In this document: piece after piece, positions 46,612-55,867 of the stretch
How the letters are laid out: every line of letters begins with the position of its first letter
How positions within the stretch are numbered: the stretch's first letter is position 1
NCBI RefSeq assembly: GCF_002158995.1
Contig: NZ_LOHF01000001.1
Coordinates: forward strand, 153,367 to 217,366
Length of the DNA: 64,000 bases
Reading direction: 5' to 3'
DNA from: Pseudomonas caspiana
GTDB taxonomy: Bacteria > Pseudomonadota > Gammaproteobacteria > Pseudomonadales > Pseudomonadaceae
Translations under genes and position numbers: made by a program
The notes under the pieces: model-generated
Seen by the model: only the letters and a program-made list of their open reading frames with translations
Databases searched by the model: none
Told to the model about the DNA's origin: nothing

Positions 46612-49044
46612 TCAAAAATCATAAGCCAGTTTGGTGTACCAGTAACCGCCACCCGGATAGAACGGCGGGTTACCATACGGTGCAAGGCCGAGGTTGCTGT
46701 AAACAGCATTTTTGGATGGCCGTACGTCAAAGATATTGGTCCCGCCGATGCTTACCGTCAGTTGGTCAATAAAGGTGTAGCTGACATCCAGATCGGTTAT
46801 CCATTTGGCACCAAAACTGCGGTCGCCGCTGGGGTTAACCGCCAGCGTTTTCACTGCGCCGTAACGGCTGGTCTGCAGGTTTACCGCCAGATCGTCAACC
46901 TTCCAGTTGGCGCCCAGAATCCATTTGGTCTTGGGTGACGCTTCGGTCAGGTCGCCCTCGCGATCACGACCTACCAGGGTTACCCCGGAATTGGCCAGCG
47001 CCGCGGGCGTATCACGAACGCCTTCAATCGTGGTTTTGTTCCAGTTGAACCCAAGACTCCAGCGCACTTCTCCAAAGGCATCCAGCGGCGTGGTGTGGTC
47101 GGCGACGATATCCAGGCCACGCGTGCGGGTGTCGAACGCGTTGGTGTAATAGTTGACCCAGGTTCCTGAGGGCACGCCTTGAGCGCTGAGGACGCCGTTG
47201 ATAACGCCGTTGCCCTGATCATAAATGTTGCTGGTCAGTGCGATTCGATCATCAATGTCGATCAGGTAAGCATCCGCCGTAACGCTGGTTCGCGGTGCCG
47301 GTTGCCAGGTCAGCCCCAACCCGAGGTTGCGCGACTTCTCCGGTTTCAGATCATCGCCGCCCAACGCTGCGGCCAGGTTGCTGCCTGACGGGGTAAGACG
47401 GGTCACGGCCGGGACCACGTTGCCGTTCACATCGACAGCGACCCGATTGTCCGCAACGGTGTAACCAATCTGGGTCAGGGAGGGCGCCCGGAAGCCGGTG
47501 CCAACAGTGCCCCGTACGGCAACCGTGTCGGTCAGTTCGTAACGGGAGTTCACTTTCAGGCCAAAGGTATTGCCTGAATCGTCGTCGTAATGTTCAACCC
47601 GCCCGGCGACGTCCAGAAACCAACGATCAGTCAGATCGAAGCCCAGGTCCAGGTAGCCCGCATAGTTATTGCGAATCAGGTTGACCTCATCCTCCGGGCG
47701 AATGGTCACTGCCGCTTGAGCCCCTGATGCCGCCGGATAGGTGCCAGTAATGTAGGCCTCCGGATCGCCAGCGAAGGTGCTGAAACGTTCCCAGCGATGT
47801 TCGAGGCCGGCTGATACCTGAACCGGCGAGGTCAACTGAAACAGGCTGTCGTAGCGACGGGTGAAGTCCAGATTGTTGACCCATTGTTCAAAGCGAAATG
47901 TCGCTAGATTGTCGAACCTGGTAGGGGACGCAGTGCCCAGCGACGGGTTGATATTCAGGTCGCTGGAGTGATGCACGTTGTTACGTCCGTAGGTCGTGCT
48001 CAGGTCCCAGTTCCAGTCGGCGAGCTCGCCCTTGCCACCGAACAGAAACTGGTAATCGGTATCCTTGATGTTGTTCAGCGGGTAATAACCGTCTGGGAAA
48101 ACCTCGGGGACCGATGCTGTGCCGGTGGGCAGGCGAAAATAGTTAGCCGCCTCGGCGTCGCGCTCGCCATAAGTGGTGAAGGAATACAGCGTCAGATCTT
48201 CCAGCGGCAATTCGGCGTTGTAAGCCAGGTTGAAGGCTTTCAGATCCGGATCGCCATTCTTGATGGCGACGCGATCCCAGGCTGCTTCTTTTGCCGGGTC
48301 ACTGAACGCTCGAACGCTGCTGTCCGCCTTGTCGTTCCACGAGGCCTCACCCCGTTTGCGGGCGTCGGCAGAAAAATGGAAAAAGCCTTTTTCGCCGAGG
48401 GTAAAGCCTTGGTCACCCGCGATCTTGAGGGTCTTACCCGCACCCGAAAATAACTTGCCGTAAGTGCTTTCATAGTGTCCGCCGGAATCGCCGGACTTGA
48501 GAATAATGTTGATCACACCGGCAACCGCGTCGGAGCCGTACTGAGCTGCAGCACTGTCCTTGAGCACTTCGATGTGGTCCACAGCACTGACCGGGATCAG
48601 ATCGATGTCCACTGCGTTGGCACCGCTGTTATCGATTGAGCCTCGCTGGCCCACTGCGCCATTGTGCCGGCGCTTGCCGTTAACCAGCACCAGCGTATAA
48701 GCCGGGCCCAGGCTTCGATTGCTCAGCGGCCGTGTCACCGAGTTGTAGCCCGCGATATTGGTTCCAAAATTGAAAGAGGGCAGCAGTTTGGCGATGGCCT
48801 CAGAGAGTTCTGCGCGGCCAGTCTTGAGGAGTTGATCACTGTTAATGATGTCGATAGGCGCCGGGCTGTCCGCCACCGTCCGCTGTTGTCCACGTACCCC
48901 CGTGGAAATCACCGTCACGGTACTGAGGGTCGATTCGTCGCTGGCGGCCTCGACGAGTGGCGAGAATGCCCCAAGCAATAACGCAGCGGTGAGTGTTGAA
49001 AGCGGATACGTTTTGGCGGGACTTGTTGCAAGCGTCATTGTCAT
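46612..49044 (-). CDS. TonB-dependent outer-membrane receptor
   Basis: An 810-residue receptor. The signal peptide (LSTLTAALLLGAFSPLVEA, then ASDES) precedes a TonB box-like STVTVIST and the plug domain (SPAPIDIINSDQLLKTGRAEL, VLVNGKRRHNGA, IEVLKDSAAAQYGSDAVAGVINI). The barrel region runs to the C-terminal Phe (YWYTKLAYDF), the usual outer-membrane sorting residue. No siderophore type can be assigned; the GKRRHNGA and SIDNSGANAVDIDLIP plug details resemble receptors for plant-derived or carbohydrate substrates more than ferric siderophores (weak inference). The start at 49044 lacks a strong ribosome-binding site. Confidence 0.9.
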   Translation of the reverse strand: MTMTLATSPAKTYPLSTLTAALLLGAFSPLVEAASDESTLSTVTVISTGVRGQQRTVADSPAPIDIINSDQLLKTGRAELSEAIAKLLPSFNFGTNIAGYNSVTRPLSNRSLGPAYTLVLVNGKRRHNGAVGQRGSIDNSGANAVDIDLIPVSAVDHIEVLKDSAAAQYGSDAVAGVINIILKSGDSGGHYESTYGKLFSGAGKTLKIAGDQGFTLGEKGFFHFSADARKRGEASWNDKADSSVRAFSDPAKEAAWDRVAIKNGDPDLKAFNLAYNAELPLEDLTLYSFTTYGERDAEAANYFRLPTGTASVPEVFPDGYYPLNNIKDTDYQFLFGGKGELADWNWDLSTTYGRNNVHHSSDLNINPSLGTASPTRFDNLATFRFEQWVNNLDFTRRYDSLFQLTSPVQVSAGLEHRWERFSTFAGDPEAYITGTYPAASGAQAAVTIRPEDEVNLIRNNYAGYLDLGFDLTDRWFLDVAGRVEHYDDDSGNTFGLKVNSRYELTDTVAVRGTVGTGFRAPSLTQIGYTVADNRVAVDVNGNVVPAVTRLTPSGSNLAAALGGDDLKPEKSRNLGLGLTWQPAPRTSVTADAYLIDIDDRIALTSNIYDQGNGVINGVLSAQGVPSGTWVNYYTNAFDTRTRGLDIVADHTTPLDAFGEVRWSLGFNWNKTTIEGVRDTPAALANSGVTLVGRDREGDLTEASPKTKWILGANWKVDDLAVNLQTSRYGAVKTLAVNPSGDRSFGAKWITDLDVSYTFIDQLTVSIGGTNIFDVRPSKNAVYSNLGLAPYGNPPFYPGGGYWYTKLAYDF

Positions 49045-49580
49045 ATCGGGCGGTGTCCATTGAACTGGCACTGGCCCGTGGCGAGGGTGCAGATTAATTA
49101 GCCTGATGGGAAAGAGTGATAGCAGGAACGATGTCGTCTGCGCTGGATAGTATTTGCATAATAAAACCGCTGGAAATGCCGTTTTGGAATATGGATATTA
49201 TTCTTTATTGGTATCATATCCTGATAATAGATTAAATAATCTGATAGTAAGCGCTGTTATGGGGCCTTTCCTATGCCCATGGATTCTGTACGGAAAAAGA
49301 TGTCTATCAGGTCAGGAAAAAAGCGCTGGCATATAGCCACTCGTCGATGAAATTCAATAAAAATCGAAATATTGCCGAAACAACGAATATCCACGCAACT
49401 TTCTACAGGCCTTACGAGTCGGAGCTTTGACCTTTGTGATGTCTCATGGCCATTACCTGGGTTGCGCTTGTCATGCCTTGCTTTCAAGTGCGTTGAAAAG
49501 GGGTCAAAGAAGTCCCTTATAAGAGAAACGGATAGTTCTCACCCCAATAGAAAATTGCCCACCAGGGCTGTGAGAATCCT
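49045..49580. other. 536-base AT-rich region between the TonB receptor and the chemoreceptor
   Basis: No ORF here has convincing coding character. Around 49223-49241 a GATAAT-rich stretch matches 11 of 19 positions of the Fur consensus and includes AGATTA-AA-TAATCT; this is suggestive, not sufficient. The rest shows nothing recognisable. Confidence 0.35.
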
Positions 49581-51605
49581 ATGAACATCCTTGCTCCTGC
49601 CGTTTACCTGTCCAGCCGTTTACGCTTTTCTGCAAAATTTGCACTGCTTGCATTCACTGTTCTAATCGCGTTGTCACTCCTTGCTGCTCGAATAGTCCAC
49701 CAGATCAATGAACGCATTGATGGGGTGCATTCAGAACAGCTTGGCCAGCGCTATTTGATGGATGTAACACCCGTCCTTAGACTGTCGATGATGCAACGTG
49801 CACTGACCAACCGATTGCTGAGTGGTGACCCCACTGCTCAAGCTGATTTCACCGCCAACCAGGCGAAGCTTCTGGAAGCATTTTCCAGGCTTGAGTCGAC
49901 TGACCGGCAATACAACGTGGCGCTGGAAACCGGCGACCGAGTGCAGCGTTTACGCGCTGGGGCTCAGCGGCTCATTGATCAGGTCAAGCCCGATGCCAAT
50001 CAGGCAAAGGCGTTTGATGAGTGGAACGATCAGCTCACTCAGACACTGAATTTCATCTATTTCGTTTCAGCCACGTCGGGCATGGTGCTGGATGAGGATT
50101 ACGCGTCGCTGTTCATGATTGATCAAAGCACCATCAGATTGCCTCGACAAATCAACGTTGTGGGGCAACTACGAGGCTTGTCCAGTGGGTTGCGCAACGG
50201 ACAGCCGTTAACTGAAAGCACCCGCTCTGCATTGCAATCACTGCTCAAGCAAGAAGCCCAGATACGCACAGAGCTCCAGCAGAGCATCAGTCTCTTGCGT
50301 CGCAAAGAACCTGCTCTTGCTGACACCATCCAGCTGCCTGTCACCAACGCACTGTCGAACCTCGACAGTTTTCGCAACGATGTTGAAGCGTTAACGCGCT
50401 CGACGAACGACACCATCAGCGGGGTGCAGGACCTGCCCGCAAAAGGTAACGCTGTGGTCGCCGATTTGTATAAGGCCCAGGACATGCTGCAGGAATCGCT
50501 GTCGGCTTTGCTGGAGAAGAGAATCGGCGAAAAATCAGCGGAAAGATCGCTGATATTGGCAGCGTTAGCCTTTATGAGTCTGCTACTGATCTATTCATTC
50601 GCTGGTATCTACACGTCTATGCGCCGTGCTATCCAGGATGTACTGAGTGCTACCCAACTCATTGCCCAAGGTGACCTCACCGCTCGCGCAAAAGTGCAGG
50701 GTAAAGATGAGATGGCAGACATCGGCAATGGCCTTAACCACATGGCGCAGGCGTTCAGCACGTCGTTGACTCAGGTTGAGCAGAGCTCACATTCGGTATC
50801 AGACGCTGCCCAACGCCTGGGCTTGTCTATTGATCGCGCCAAGCAGTCAATGAGCTCCCAGCAGGGTGAGACTGAGCAAGTGGCCACGGCTATCAACGAG
50901 ATGACCGCAAGCGTCGCAGATGTTGCGCAAAATACCGAGGGTGCCGCACGAGCAGCGGAACAAGCCAGCCAGGCTTCAAGCACTGGTCTGGCAGTCATGC
51001 GCGACACTCGATTGACTGTCGAGGAGCTGGCCAATGAAGTCGAAGCCAGCGCTGAGAAAGTATCTGCCCTTGCGCTGCACAGTCAGGAAATCGGCGGCGT
51101 AATTGAGGTCATCCGCAACATCGCTGATCAAACCAATCTGTTGGCGTTGAACGCTGCCATCGAAGCGGCCCGCGCAGGAGAGCAGGGCCGTGGCTTCGCG
51201 GTCGTCGCTGATGAGGTCCGGACTCTCGCATCACGCACGCAGAATTCGACCGAGGAAATCCGTCGGATCATTCAAGAGCTGCAACTCGCAACGACGGCTG
51301 CAGTGGAGCAAATGAAGGCGGGACGCCACAGAGCGCAGGATTGTATTGCGTCTGCCGATCAAGCCGCAGCCAGCCTTGATGAAATCAACAACGGTGTTGA
51401 GCGAATTGTCGGGATGAACACCCAGATCGCCAGTGCGGCGGTGCAGCAGCATGCCGTGTCTGAAGACATCAACCGCAACGTGACTGAAATTCGTAACGGG
51501 AGCGAGGCACTCAGGGAGGAGATCGAAGATAACGCCGTCACCGCTAACGAGTTGTCAACGTTGGCTGGCGAGCTACGAATGGTGGTGTCACGTTTCAAGA
51601 TGTAG
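49581..51605 (+). CDS. methyl-accepting chemotaxis protein
   Basis: A 674-residue chemoreceptor. TM1 is about residues 18-40, then comes a large, mostly helical periplasmic ligand domain (about 41-322, long enough for a helical-bimodular or double four-helix sensor), TM2 (323-345), HAMP (about 346-400) and the cytoplasmic signalling helix. The hairpin tip [37 protein letters not shown] is unmistakable. No CheR pentapeptide ends the protein (VSRFKM). The ligand is unknown. A stem-loop follows the stop. The downstream gene is a diguanylate cyclase in the same direction, 130 bases away. Confidence 0.93.
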   Translation: MNILAPAVYLSSRLRFSAKFALLAFTVLIALSLLAARIVHQINERIDGVHSEQLGQRYLMDVTPVLRLSMMQRALTNRLLSGDPTAQADFTANQAKLLEAFSRLESTDRQYNVALETGDRVQRLRAGAQRLIDQVKPDANQAKAFDEWNDQLTQTLNFIYFVSATSGMVLDEDYASLFMIDQSTIRLPRQINVVGQLRGLSSGLRNGQPLTESTRSALQSLLKQEAQIRTELQQSISLLRRKEPALADTIQLPVTNALSNLDSFRNDVEALTRSTNDTISGVQDLPAKGNAVVADLYKAQDMLQESLSALLEKRIGEKSAERSLILAALAFMSLLLIYSFAGIYTSMRRAIQDVLSATQLIAQGDLTARAKVQGKDEMADIGNGLNHMAQAFSTSLTQVEQSSHSVSDAAQRLGLSIDRAKQSMSSQQGETEQVATAINEMTASVADVAQNTEGAARAAEQASQASSTGLAVMRDTRLTVEELANEVEASAEKVSALALHSQEIGGVIEVIRNIADQTNLLALNAAIEAARAGEQGRGFAVVADEVRTLASRTQNSTEEIRRIIQELQLATTAAVEQMKAGRHRAQDCIASADQAAASLDEINNGVERIVGMNTQIASAAVQQHAVSEDINRNVTEIRNGSEALREEIEDNAVTANELSTLAGELRMVVSRFKM

Positions 51606-51635
51606 AAGCTGACCTCTGACATTCATGACGCCTAA

Positions 51636-51667
51636 CCGCAGCGATCGCTGTTTTCCGATCGTTGCGG
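51636..51667 (+). terminator. probable terminator after the chemoreceptor gene
   Basis: CCGCAGCGATCG (51636-51647) pairs, with one mismatch or wobble, with CGATCGTTGCGG (51656-51667). It is followed only by TTATC, so termination may be modest. Confidence 0.5.
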
Positions 51668-51735
51668 TTATCTGGATAGCAACAGGCTCCAATTGAGCTA
51701 TCCGTACCGATTCTCCCTTGCCGTTGCGGTGCCGC

Positions 51736-52932
51736 ATGCTGAATACCCTCCTGGATCGTCCCTGCGCCAAAGATCCTCAAACGCTGATCGAGGTCGAGCA
51801 GACCATCGCGTCAGGTGTGCGTGCATTGCGCTTCAGCGACGAACTTGAGCGACGCTATGAAGCAGAAACGCTGGAACGGCGGCGTCGGTTCATCACAATT
51901 GTCGGTATCGGAGGAGGGCTGGTTTACAACCTGTTCCTGATCAGCGACTGGCTGACACTGCGTGATGTATTCACCTATGTGGCAGTAGGGCGCTTGTGCC
52001 TGATTACCCCTCTGTTCATCGTGCTTTTGCTTCTGGTTCAACGTCTGACGCAACGGTGGGCGCTGGAAACCGTTGCGGCAACTGGTACTGTCGTGGCTTC
52101 GTTGATGCCGTTGGTGGTGATGATCTACAGCGATAGCCCTTACAGGCTTCACTACCAATTGGGGATGCTGTTGCTGATGGTGTATTGCACGATGATCCAG
52201 CAGCTACCGTTGCGTTACGCTGCACTTGCGATGAGCGTGATGTTGGTCATCCAGTTGGTGACGACCTACATTGCTGATTTCGCAGACTTGCGGATCTGGC
52301 AAGCCAATGCGCTGTTGTTTGTGGCGACAGTGGCGCTGTTGTTGATGGCGTCTTATTTCCTGGAGCGGGGCAGTCGCATGAGCTATCTGTTCGCGCTGCG
52401 AGGACGTCTTTTGCAGGTGCAACTGATGGAGATGGCGCGCACTGATGCGCTCACTCAATTGTTCAATCGGCGTTATCAGGACGAAGTACTCACGTCGGTC
52501 TGGGAGCACGCCTTGCATACGCCCACCAACGTGGCCGTCATCCTGCTGGATATTGATCACTTCAAAGTCTACAACGACAGCTATGGCCACCCGCAGGGCG
52601 ATACCTGCCTGAGATTGTTGAGCGAAGCTATTCAGCAGACAGCGACAGATTCAGGCGCGCTGACGTTTCGTTTTGGTGGCGAAGAGATTCTGGTGTTGAT
52701 GATTAACGCAGATGTCAGCAAAGCCAGCACATTAGCCGAGAAGCTACGGGCCGCAGTCGCCGCACTCAATGTTCCGCACCCGGTACTGGGCGAAGACGCC
52801 CGCGTCACTATCAGTCTGGGGCTGGCGGTTACAGCCGCACCTCAGGTCAGTGCCGGAGCCTTGATCGGTGCCGCTGACGCTGCGCTTTATGCCGCCAAGC
52901 ATGCGGGTCGTGACCGGCTATGCGTGGCCTGA
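51736..52932 (+). CDS. membrane-bound GGDEF diguanylate cyclase
   Basis: A 398-residue protein. A cytosolic N-terminus leads to five to six transmembrane helices (about 45-205: FITIVGIGGGLVYNLFLISD, TPLFIVLLLLVQRL, VVASLMPLVVMIY, LIQLVTTY-like segments), then a GGDEF domain with the substrate motif DALTQLFNRRYQDEVL and active-site GGEEI at residues 314-318. GGEEF/GGEEI forms are normally active in making cyclic di-GMP. No RxxD inhibitory I-site is visible before the motif, so feedback inhibition is likely absent. The chosen start is ATG 51736. The membrane part resembles a MASE-like sensor of unknown ligand. Confidence 0.92.
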   Translation: MLNTLLDRPCAKDPQTLIEVEQTIASGVRALRFSDELERRYEAETLERRRRFITIVGIGGGLVYNLFLISDWLTLRDVFTYVAVGRLCLITPLFIVLLLLVQRLTQRWALETVAATGTVVASLMPLVVMIYSDSPYRLHYQLGMLLLMVYCTMIQQLPLRYAALAMSVMLVIQLVTTYIADFADLRIWQANALLFVATVALLLMASYFLERGSRMSYLFALRGRLLQVQLMEMARTDALTQLFNRRYQDEVLTSVWEHALHTPTNVAVILLDIDHFKVYNDSYGHPQGDTCLRLLSEAIQQTATDSGALTFRFGGEEILVLMINADVSKASTLAEKLRAAVAALNVPHPVLGEDARVTISLGLAVTAAPQVSAGALIGAADAALYAAKHAGRDRLCVA

Positions 52933-53066
52933 GGGTGTTTCGCCAACAGTGGGTCCGGCCATGTTTTGACCCCGCGTTGTCCCGGAGCAAAGGCGGTGTT
53001 TCAGGCTGGTGCGCTCACATCTTTCGCAAGCAGCCTGGAAGGCATTGCAGTTCAACGTTTTGAATT

Positions 53067-53654
53067 TTATTCGCCAGAAACGACAGAGGGTGCCACTGAC
53101 CCAAGAATAGCCGCGCGACTGGCCTCAAGAATTTCATCCGCCAGTGGCGAGTCATCCGGGCAGGCGCGGGACATGACGATTGCCCCGAGTGCTTGCGCCA
53201 TTATGGCAAGGCGTTTGGCACGCGCCTGGGCCGAGTCCGCGTCGTTCGGCGGCTCAGCACCACCTTGCAACACGGCCAACTGAGTTTCAATACCTGTGGA
53301 AAATGTCGCGCGAACGTCCTCATCTTTGCGGGCAGCATCTGCGCACAACGACGCCATCGTGCAGCCAGTGGCGCGGTTGTCGCGGTGCTCGCGGGAAAGA
53401 TAAACCTCAACGAACTCTTGAACCGATGCACCTGCAGTCAGCGCCGCAGACTGGGCGATGCCGGACGCTGCTGACTCTGCCATCAGATCGGCCTTGGAGC
53501 CGAAGTGCTTGTAAAAACCGCCCTGAGTGAAGCCAGCCGCCGCCATCAGATCGGCAATGCCAACCCCGTCATAACCGCGCTCGCGAAAAAGAGCCGACGC
53601 GGTTTCGACGATGTGCGCGCGATTCGCCTGGGCCTGTTGCTTGGTGACTTTCAT
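53067..53654 (-). CDS. TetR-family repressor (NemR-like)
   Basis: A 195-residue regulator with the TetR N-terminal helix-turn-helix (IVETASALFRERGYDGVGIADLMAAAGFTQGGFYKHFGSKADL) and a helical ligand domain with cysteines in RATGCTMASLCADAA. Members of this group control reductases of electrophiles, and cysteine modification is a known signal for NemR. It is divergent from an Old Yellow Enzyme gene. A perfect 20-base palindrome (53701-53720) lies in the 131-base shared promoter, giving a clear candidate operator. ATG 53654 starts MKVTKQQAQANR. Confidence 0.9.
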   Translation of the reverse strand: MKVTKQQAQANRAHIVETASALFRERGYDGVGIADLMAAAGFTQGGFYKHFGSKADLMAESAASGIAQSAALTAGASVQEFVEVYLSREHRDNRATGCTMASLCADAARKDEDVRATFSTGIETQLAVLQGGAEPPNDADSAQARAKRLAIMAQALGAIVMSRACPDDSPLADEILEASRAAILGSVAPSVVSGE

Positions 53655-53700
53655 CGCTTATCCAACAAGGTTTGTACCGGAATGAGTTCGACACTATACA

Positions 53701-53720
53701 TTGATGTCGTTCGACATCAA
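53701..53720. promoter_or_regulatory. palindromic operator of the TetR regulator
   Basis: TTGATGTCG-TT-CGACATCAA has perfect 9-bp arms around two bases, the length usual for TetR-family operators. It lies 46 bases before the repressor start and 65 bases before the OYE start, so one site could repress both. Confidence 0.7.
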
Positions 53721-53785
53721 ACGATTGACATTTTAGATTGTGATCGTAATCATTGGCGCCACTCACACAGCAGAAGCCAAAACAC

Positions 53786-54868
53786 ATGTCTGACAAAACA
53801 CTTTTCGAACCTTATCTTCTCGGCGATCTGACCCTCAACAATCGCGTCGTCATGGCGCCATTGACCCGTAACCGTGCAGGTGCCGGTCTGGTCCCCGGCG
53901 AATTGGCTGCCACTTACTATGCCCAACGCGCTTCGGCGGGGCTGATCATCACCGAGGCCACGCAAGTTTCGGCGCAGGCTCAGGGTTATCAGGATACCCC
54001 CGGTCTTTACACGCCAGAGCAAATCGCGGGCTGGCGTAAGGTCACCGATGCCGTGCACGCCAAGGGCGGTCGCATTTTCGTGCAGCTTTGGCATGTAGGC
54101 CGCGTTTCCCACGTTGATTTGCAGCCGGGTGGCGCGTCGCCGGTCGCGCCTTCAGCAATTCGGGCGCAGACCAAAGTCTTCGTCAACAATGAGTTTGCCG
54201 ACACTTCCGAGCCGCGCGCGCTTCAACTCGCCGAACTGCCAGGCATCGTTAATGATTTTCGCCAGGCAGCTGCCAACGCCATTGCTGCGGGATTCGACGG
54301 TGTGGAGATTCACGGGGCCAACGGCTATTTGTTGGAACAGTTCATCAAGGATGGGGCCAACCAGCGTACCGACGCCTACGGCGGATCGGTCGAGAATCGC
54401 TCACGTCTGTTGCTGGAAGTCGTAACAGCCGTGGTTAAAGAGATCGGAGCGGATCGGACTGGCGTGCGTATCTCGCCGGTTTCGCCTGCCAATGCGATTT
54501 CCAGTAGCGACCCGCAACCGCAGTACGAGTACATCGTTGAGCAACTCAGCAGTCTGGGCGTTGTTTTTCTGCATGTGGTTGAGGGGGCAACGGGTGGCCC
54601 ACGTGATGTGGCCGAATTCGACTATGGCGCACTGCGCAGCCGTTTCAAGCGGACGTATCTCGCCAATAACGGCTACGACCTGAAACTCGCCACTGCCCAC
54701 CTCAATACTGACAAGGCTGACCTGTTTGCCTTTGGGCGTCCTTTCATCAGCAACCCCGATCTGGTCGAGCGATTGAAGACCGGCGCGCCACTGGCGCAGC
54801 CCAATCCAGCCACCCTCTATGGCGGCGGCGCGGCAGGTTATACCGACTACCCGAGCATTTCCGACTGA
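53786..54868 (+). CDS. nemA: Old Yellow Enzyme, alkene/N-ethylmaleimide reductase
   Basis: A 360-residue FMN enzyme that reduces activated C=C bonds, nitro compounds and quinones with NADPH. Signatures are PLTRNRA with the FMN-binding Thr, QLWHVGRVSH, the substrate-binding HGANGYLLEQF (His and Asn), and a C-terminal FGRPFISNPDLVERL. ATG 53786 is chosen (MSDKTLFEPY); an extension upstream overlaps the promoter. It is divergent from its likely TetR repressor and is followed 52 bases later by an SDR gene. The symbol reflects the closest characterised E. coli enzyme, not a demonstrated orthologue. Confidence 0.93.
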   Translation: MSDKTLFEPYLLGDLTLNNRVVMAPLTRNRAGAGLVPGELAATYYAQRASAGLIITEATQVSAQAQGYQDTPGLYTPEQIAGWRKVTDAVHAKGGRIFVQLWHVGRVSHVDLQPGGASPVAPSAIRAQTKVFVNNEFADTSEPRALQLAELPGIVNDFRQAAANAIAAGFDGVEIHGANGYLLEQFIKDGANQRTDAYGGSVENRSRLLLEVVTAVVKEIGADRTGVRISPVSPANAISSSDPQPQYEYIVEQLSSLGVVFLHVVEGATGGPRDVAEFDYGALRSRFKRTYLANNGYDLKLATAHLNTDKADLFAFGRPFISNPDLVERLKTGAPLAQPNPATLYGGGAAGYTDYPSISD

Positions 54869-54920
54869 AGCTCTTGGCTATCAGAGCAAAAAATCGAACC
54901 CCATTTTGAAGGATTTCCCC

Positions 54921-55709
54921 ATGACAAAGCTTGCGACTGTACTCATCACCGGCGCCTCTACCGGTATCGGCGCCACCTATGCCAAACGCTTCGCCAGCCG
55001 TGGTCACGATCTGGTTCTGGTGGCACGGGACAAGACCCGACTTGACGCGCTGGCAGCGCACTTGCGCGAGGGAAACGGCGTTGCAGTTGAAGTGCTTCAA
55101 GCCGACTTGACCCGCGCCGCCGACCTCACTGCACTCGAAACCCGCCTGCGCGATGACGCTGATATCGGCATTCTCATCAACAACGCTGGCATGGCTCAGT
55201 CGGGCGGCTTCGTCCAGCAGGGTGCTGACGCTATCGAGAAGCTGATCACCCTTAACATCACCGCACTGACCCGTCTGGCCGCCGCAGTCGCACCGCGTTT
55301 TACGCAGTCGGGCACTGGCTCAATCGTCAATATCGGCTCAGTAGTGGGTTTGGCTCCAGAGTTCGGCATGACAGTTTACGGTGCCACCAAGGCATTCGTG
55401 CTGTTCCTGTCTCAAGGCTTGAACGTGGAGCTGTCGCCCAAGGGCGTTTACGTCCAGGCCGTTCTGCCTGCAGCGACGCGCACTGAGATATGGGAGAGGG
55501 CGGGGATCGACGTCAACACCATCGCCGATGTGATGGAGGTTGACGAGCTGGTCGATGCGGCATTGGTCGGGTTTGACCGGCGTGAACTCGTCACCATTCC
55601 ACCGCTGCACGTCGCAGAGCGCTGGGATGCACTGGATGCCGCGCGTCAGGGCTTGCTATCGGATATCCGCCAGGCCCATGCCGCCGAGCGCTATCAGCCC
55701 AAAGCCTGA
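54921..55709 (+). CDS. classical SDR oxidoreductase
   Basis: A 262-residue short-chain dehydrogenase. The cofactor motif TGASTGIG (residues 10-17), NNAG, and the catalytic Ser...YGATKAF (Tyr-x-x-x-Lys) triad with Ser in GSIVNIGSVVG are all present. The substrate is unknown; the RHD/VLVARD after the first helix suggests NADP preference. ATG 54921 has AAGGATT nearby. It is probably co-transcribed with the OYE gene (52-base gap) and controlled by the TetR repressor. Related SDR genes often accompany OYE genes in pseudomonads. Confidence 0.9.
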   Translation: MTKLATVLITGASTGIGATYAKRFASRGHDLVLVARDKTRLDALAAHLREGNGVAVEVLQADLTRAADLTALETRLRDDADIGILINNAGMAQSGGFVQQGADAIEKLITLNITALTRLAAAVAPRFTQSGTGSIVNIGSVVGLAPEFGMTVYGATKAFVLFLSQGLNVELSPKGVYVQAVLPAATRTEIWERAGIDVNTIADVMEVDELVDAALVGFDRRELVTIPPLHVAERWDALDAARQGLLSDIRQAHAAERYQPKA

Positions 55710-55836
55710 GGGTTCTGGTTTCGTAATGACCATGCTCCCTGCACCGTTGGCGTGGGGGGCGTACCTCAATGCGGATTTATTTAAATACTGATCGATACAT
55801 AAGTTGTTGACTGCCTAGACACCCCTCCCTATATTC

Positions 55837-55850
55837 ATACCGATCGGTAT
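55837..55850. promoter_or_regulatory. 14-bp palindrome upstream of the MFS transporter
   Basis: ATACCGATCGGTAT is perfectly symmetric and ends 17 bases before the MFS ATG (55868). It has the ACCGAnCGGT-type core often bound by TetR/AcrR-family repressors, but no TetR gene is adjacent on this side, and its sequence differs from the palindrome at 53701. Confidence 0.55.
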
Positions 55851-55867
55851 ATTAGTGAGGGGTTCAA

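Noticed and set aside
49223-49241. Fur box near the TonB receptor
   Set aside because: Only 11 of 19 positions match and the distance to the start is large; kept as a remark, not a feature.
53701-53720. FNR box reading of TTGAT...ATCAA
   Set aside because: Spacing is 10 rather than 4 bases, and a TetR gene next to it explains the palindrome better.
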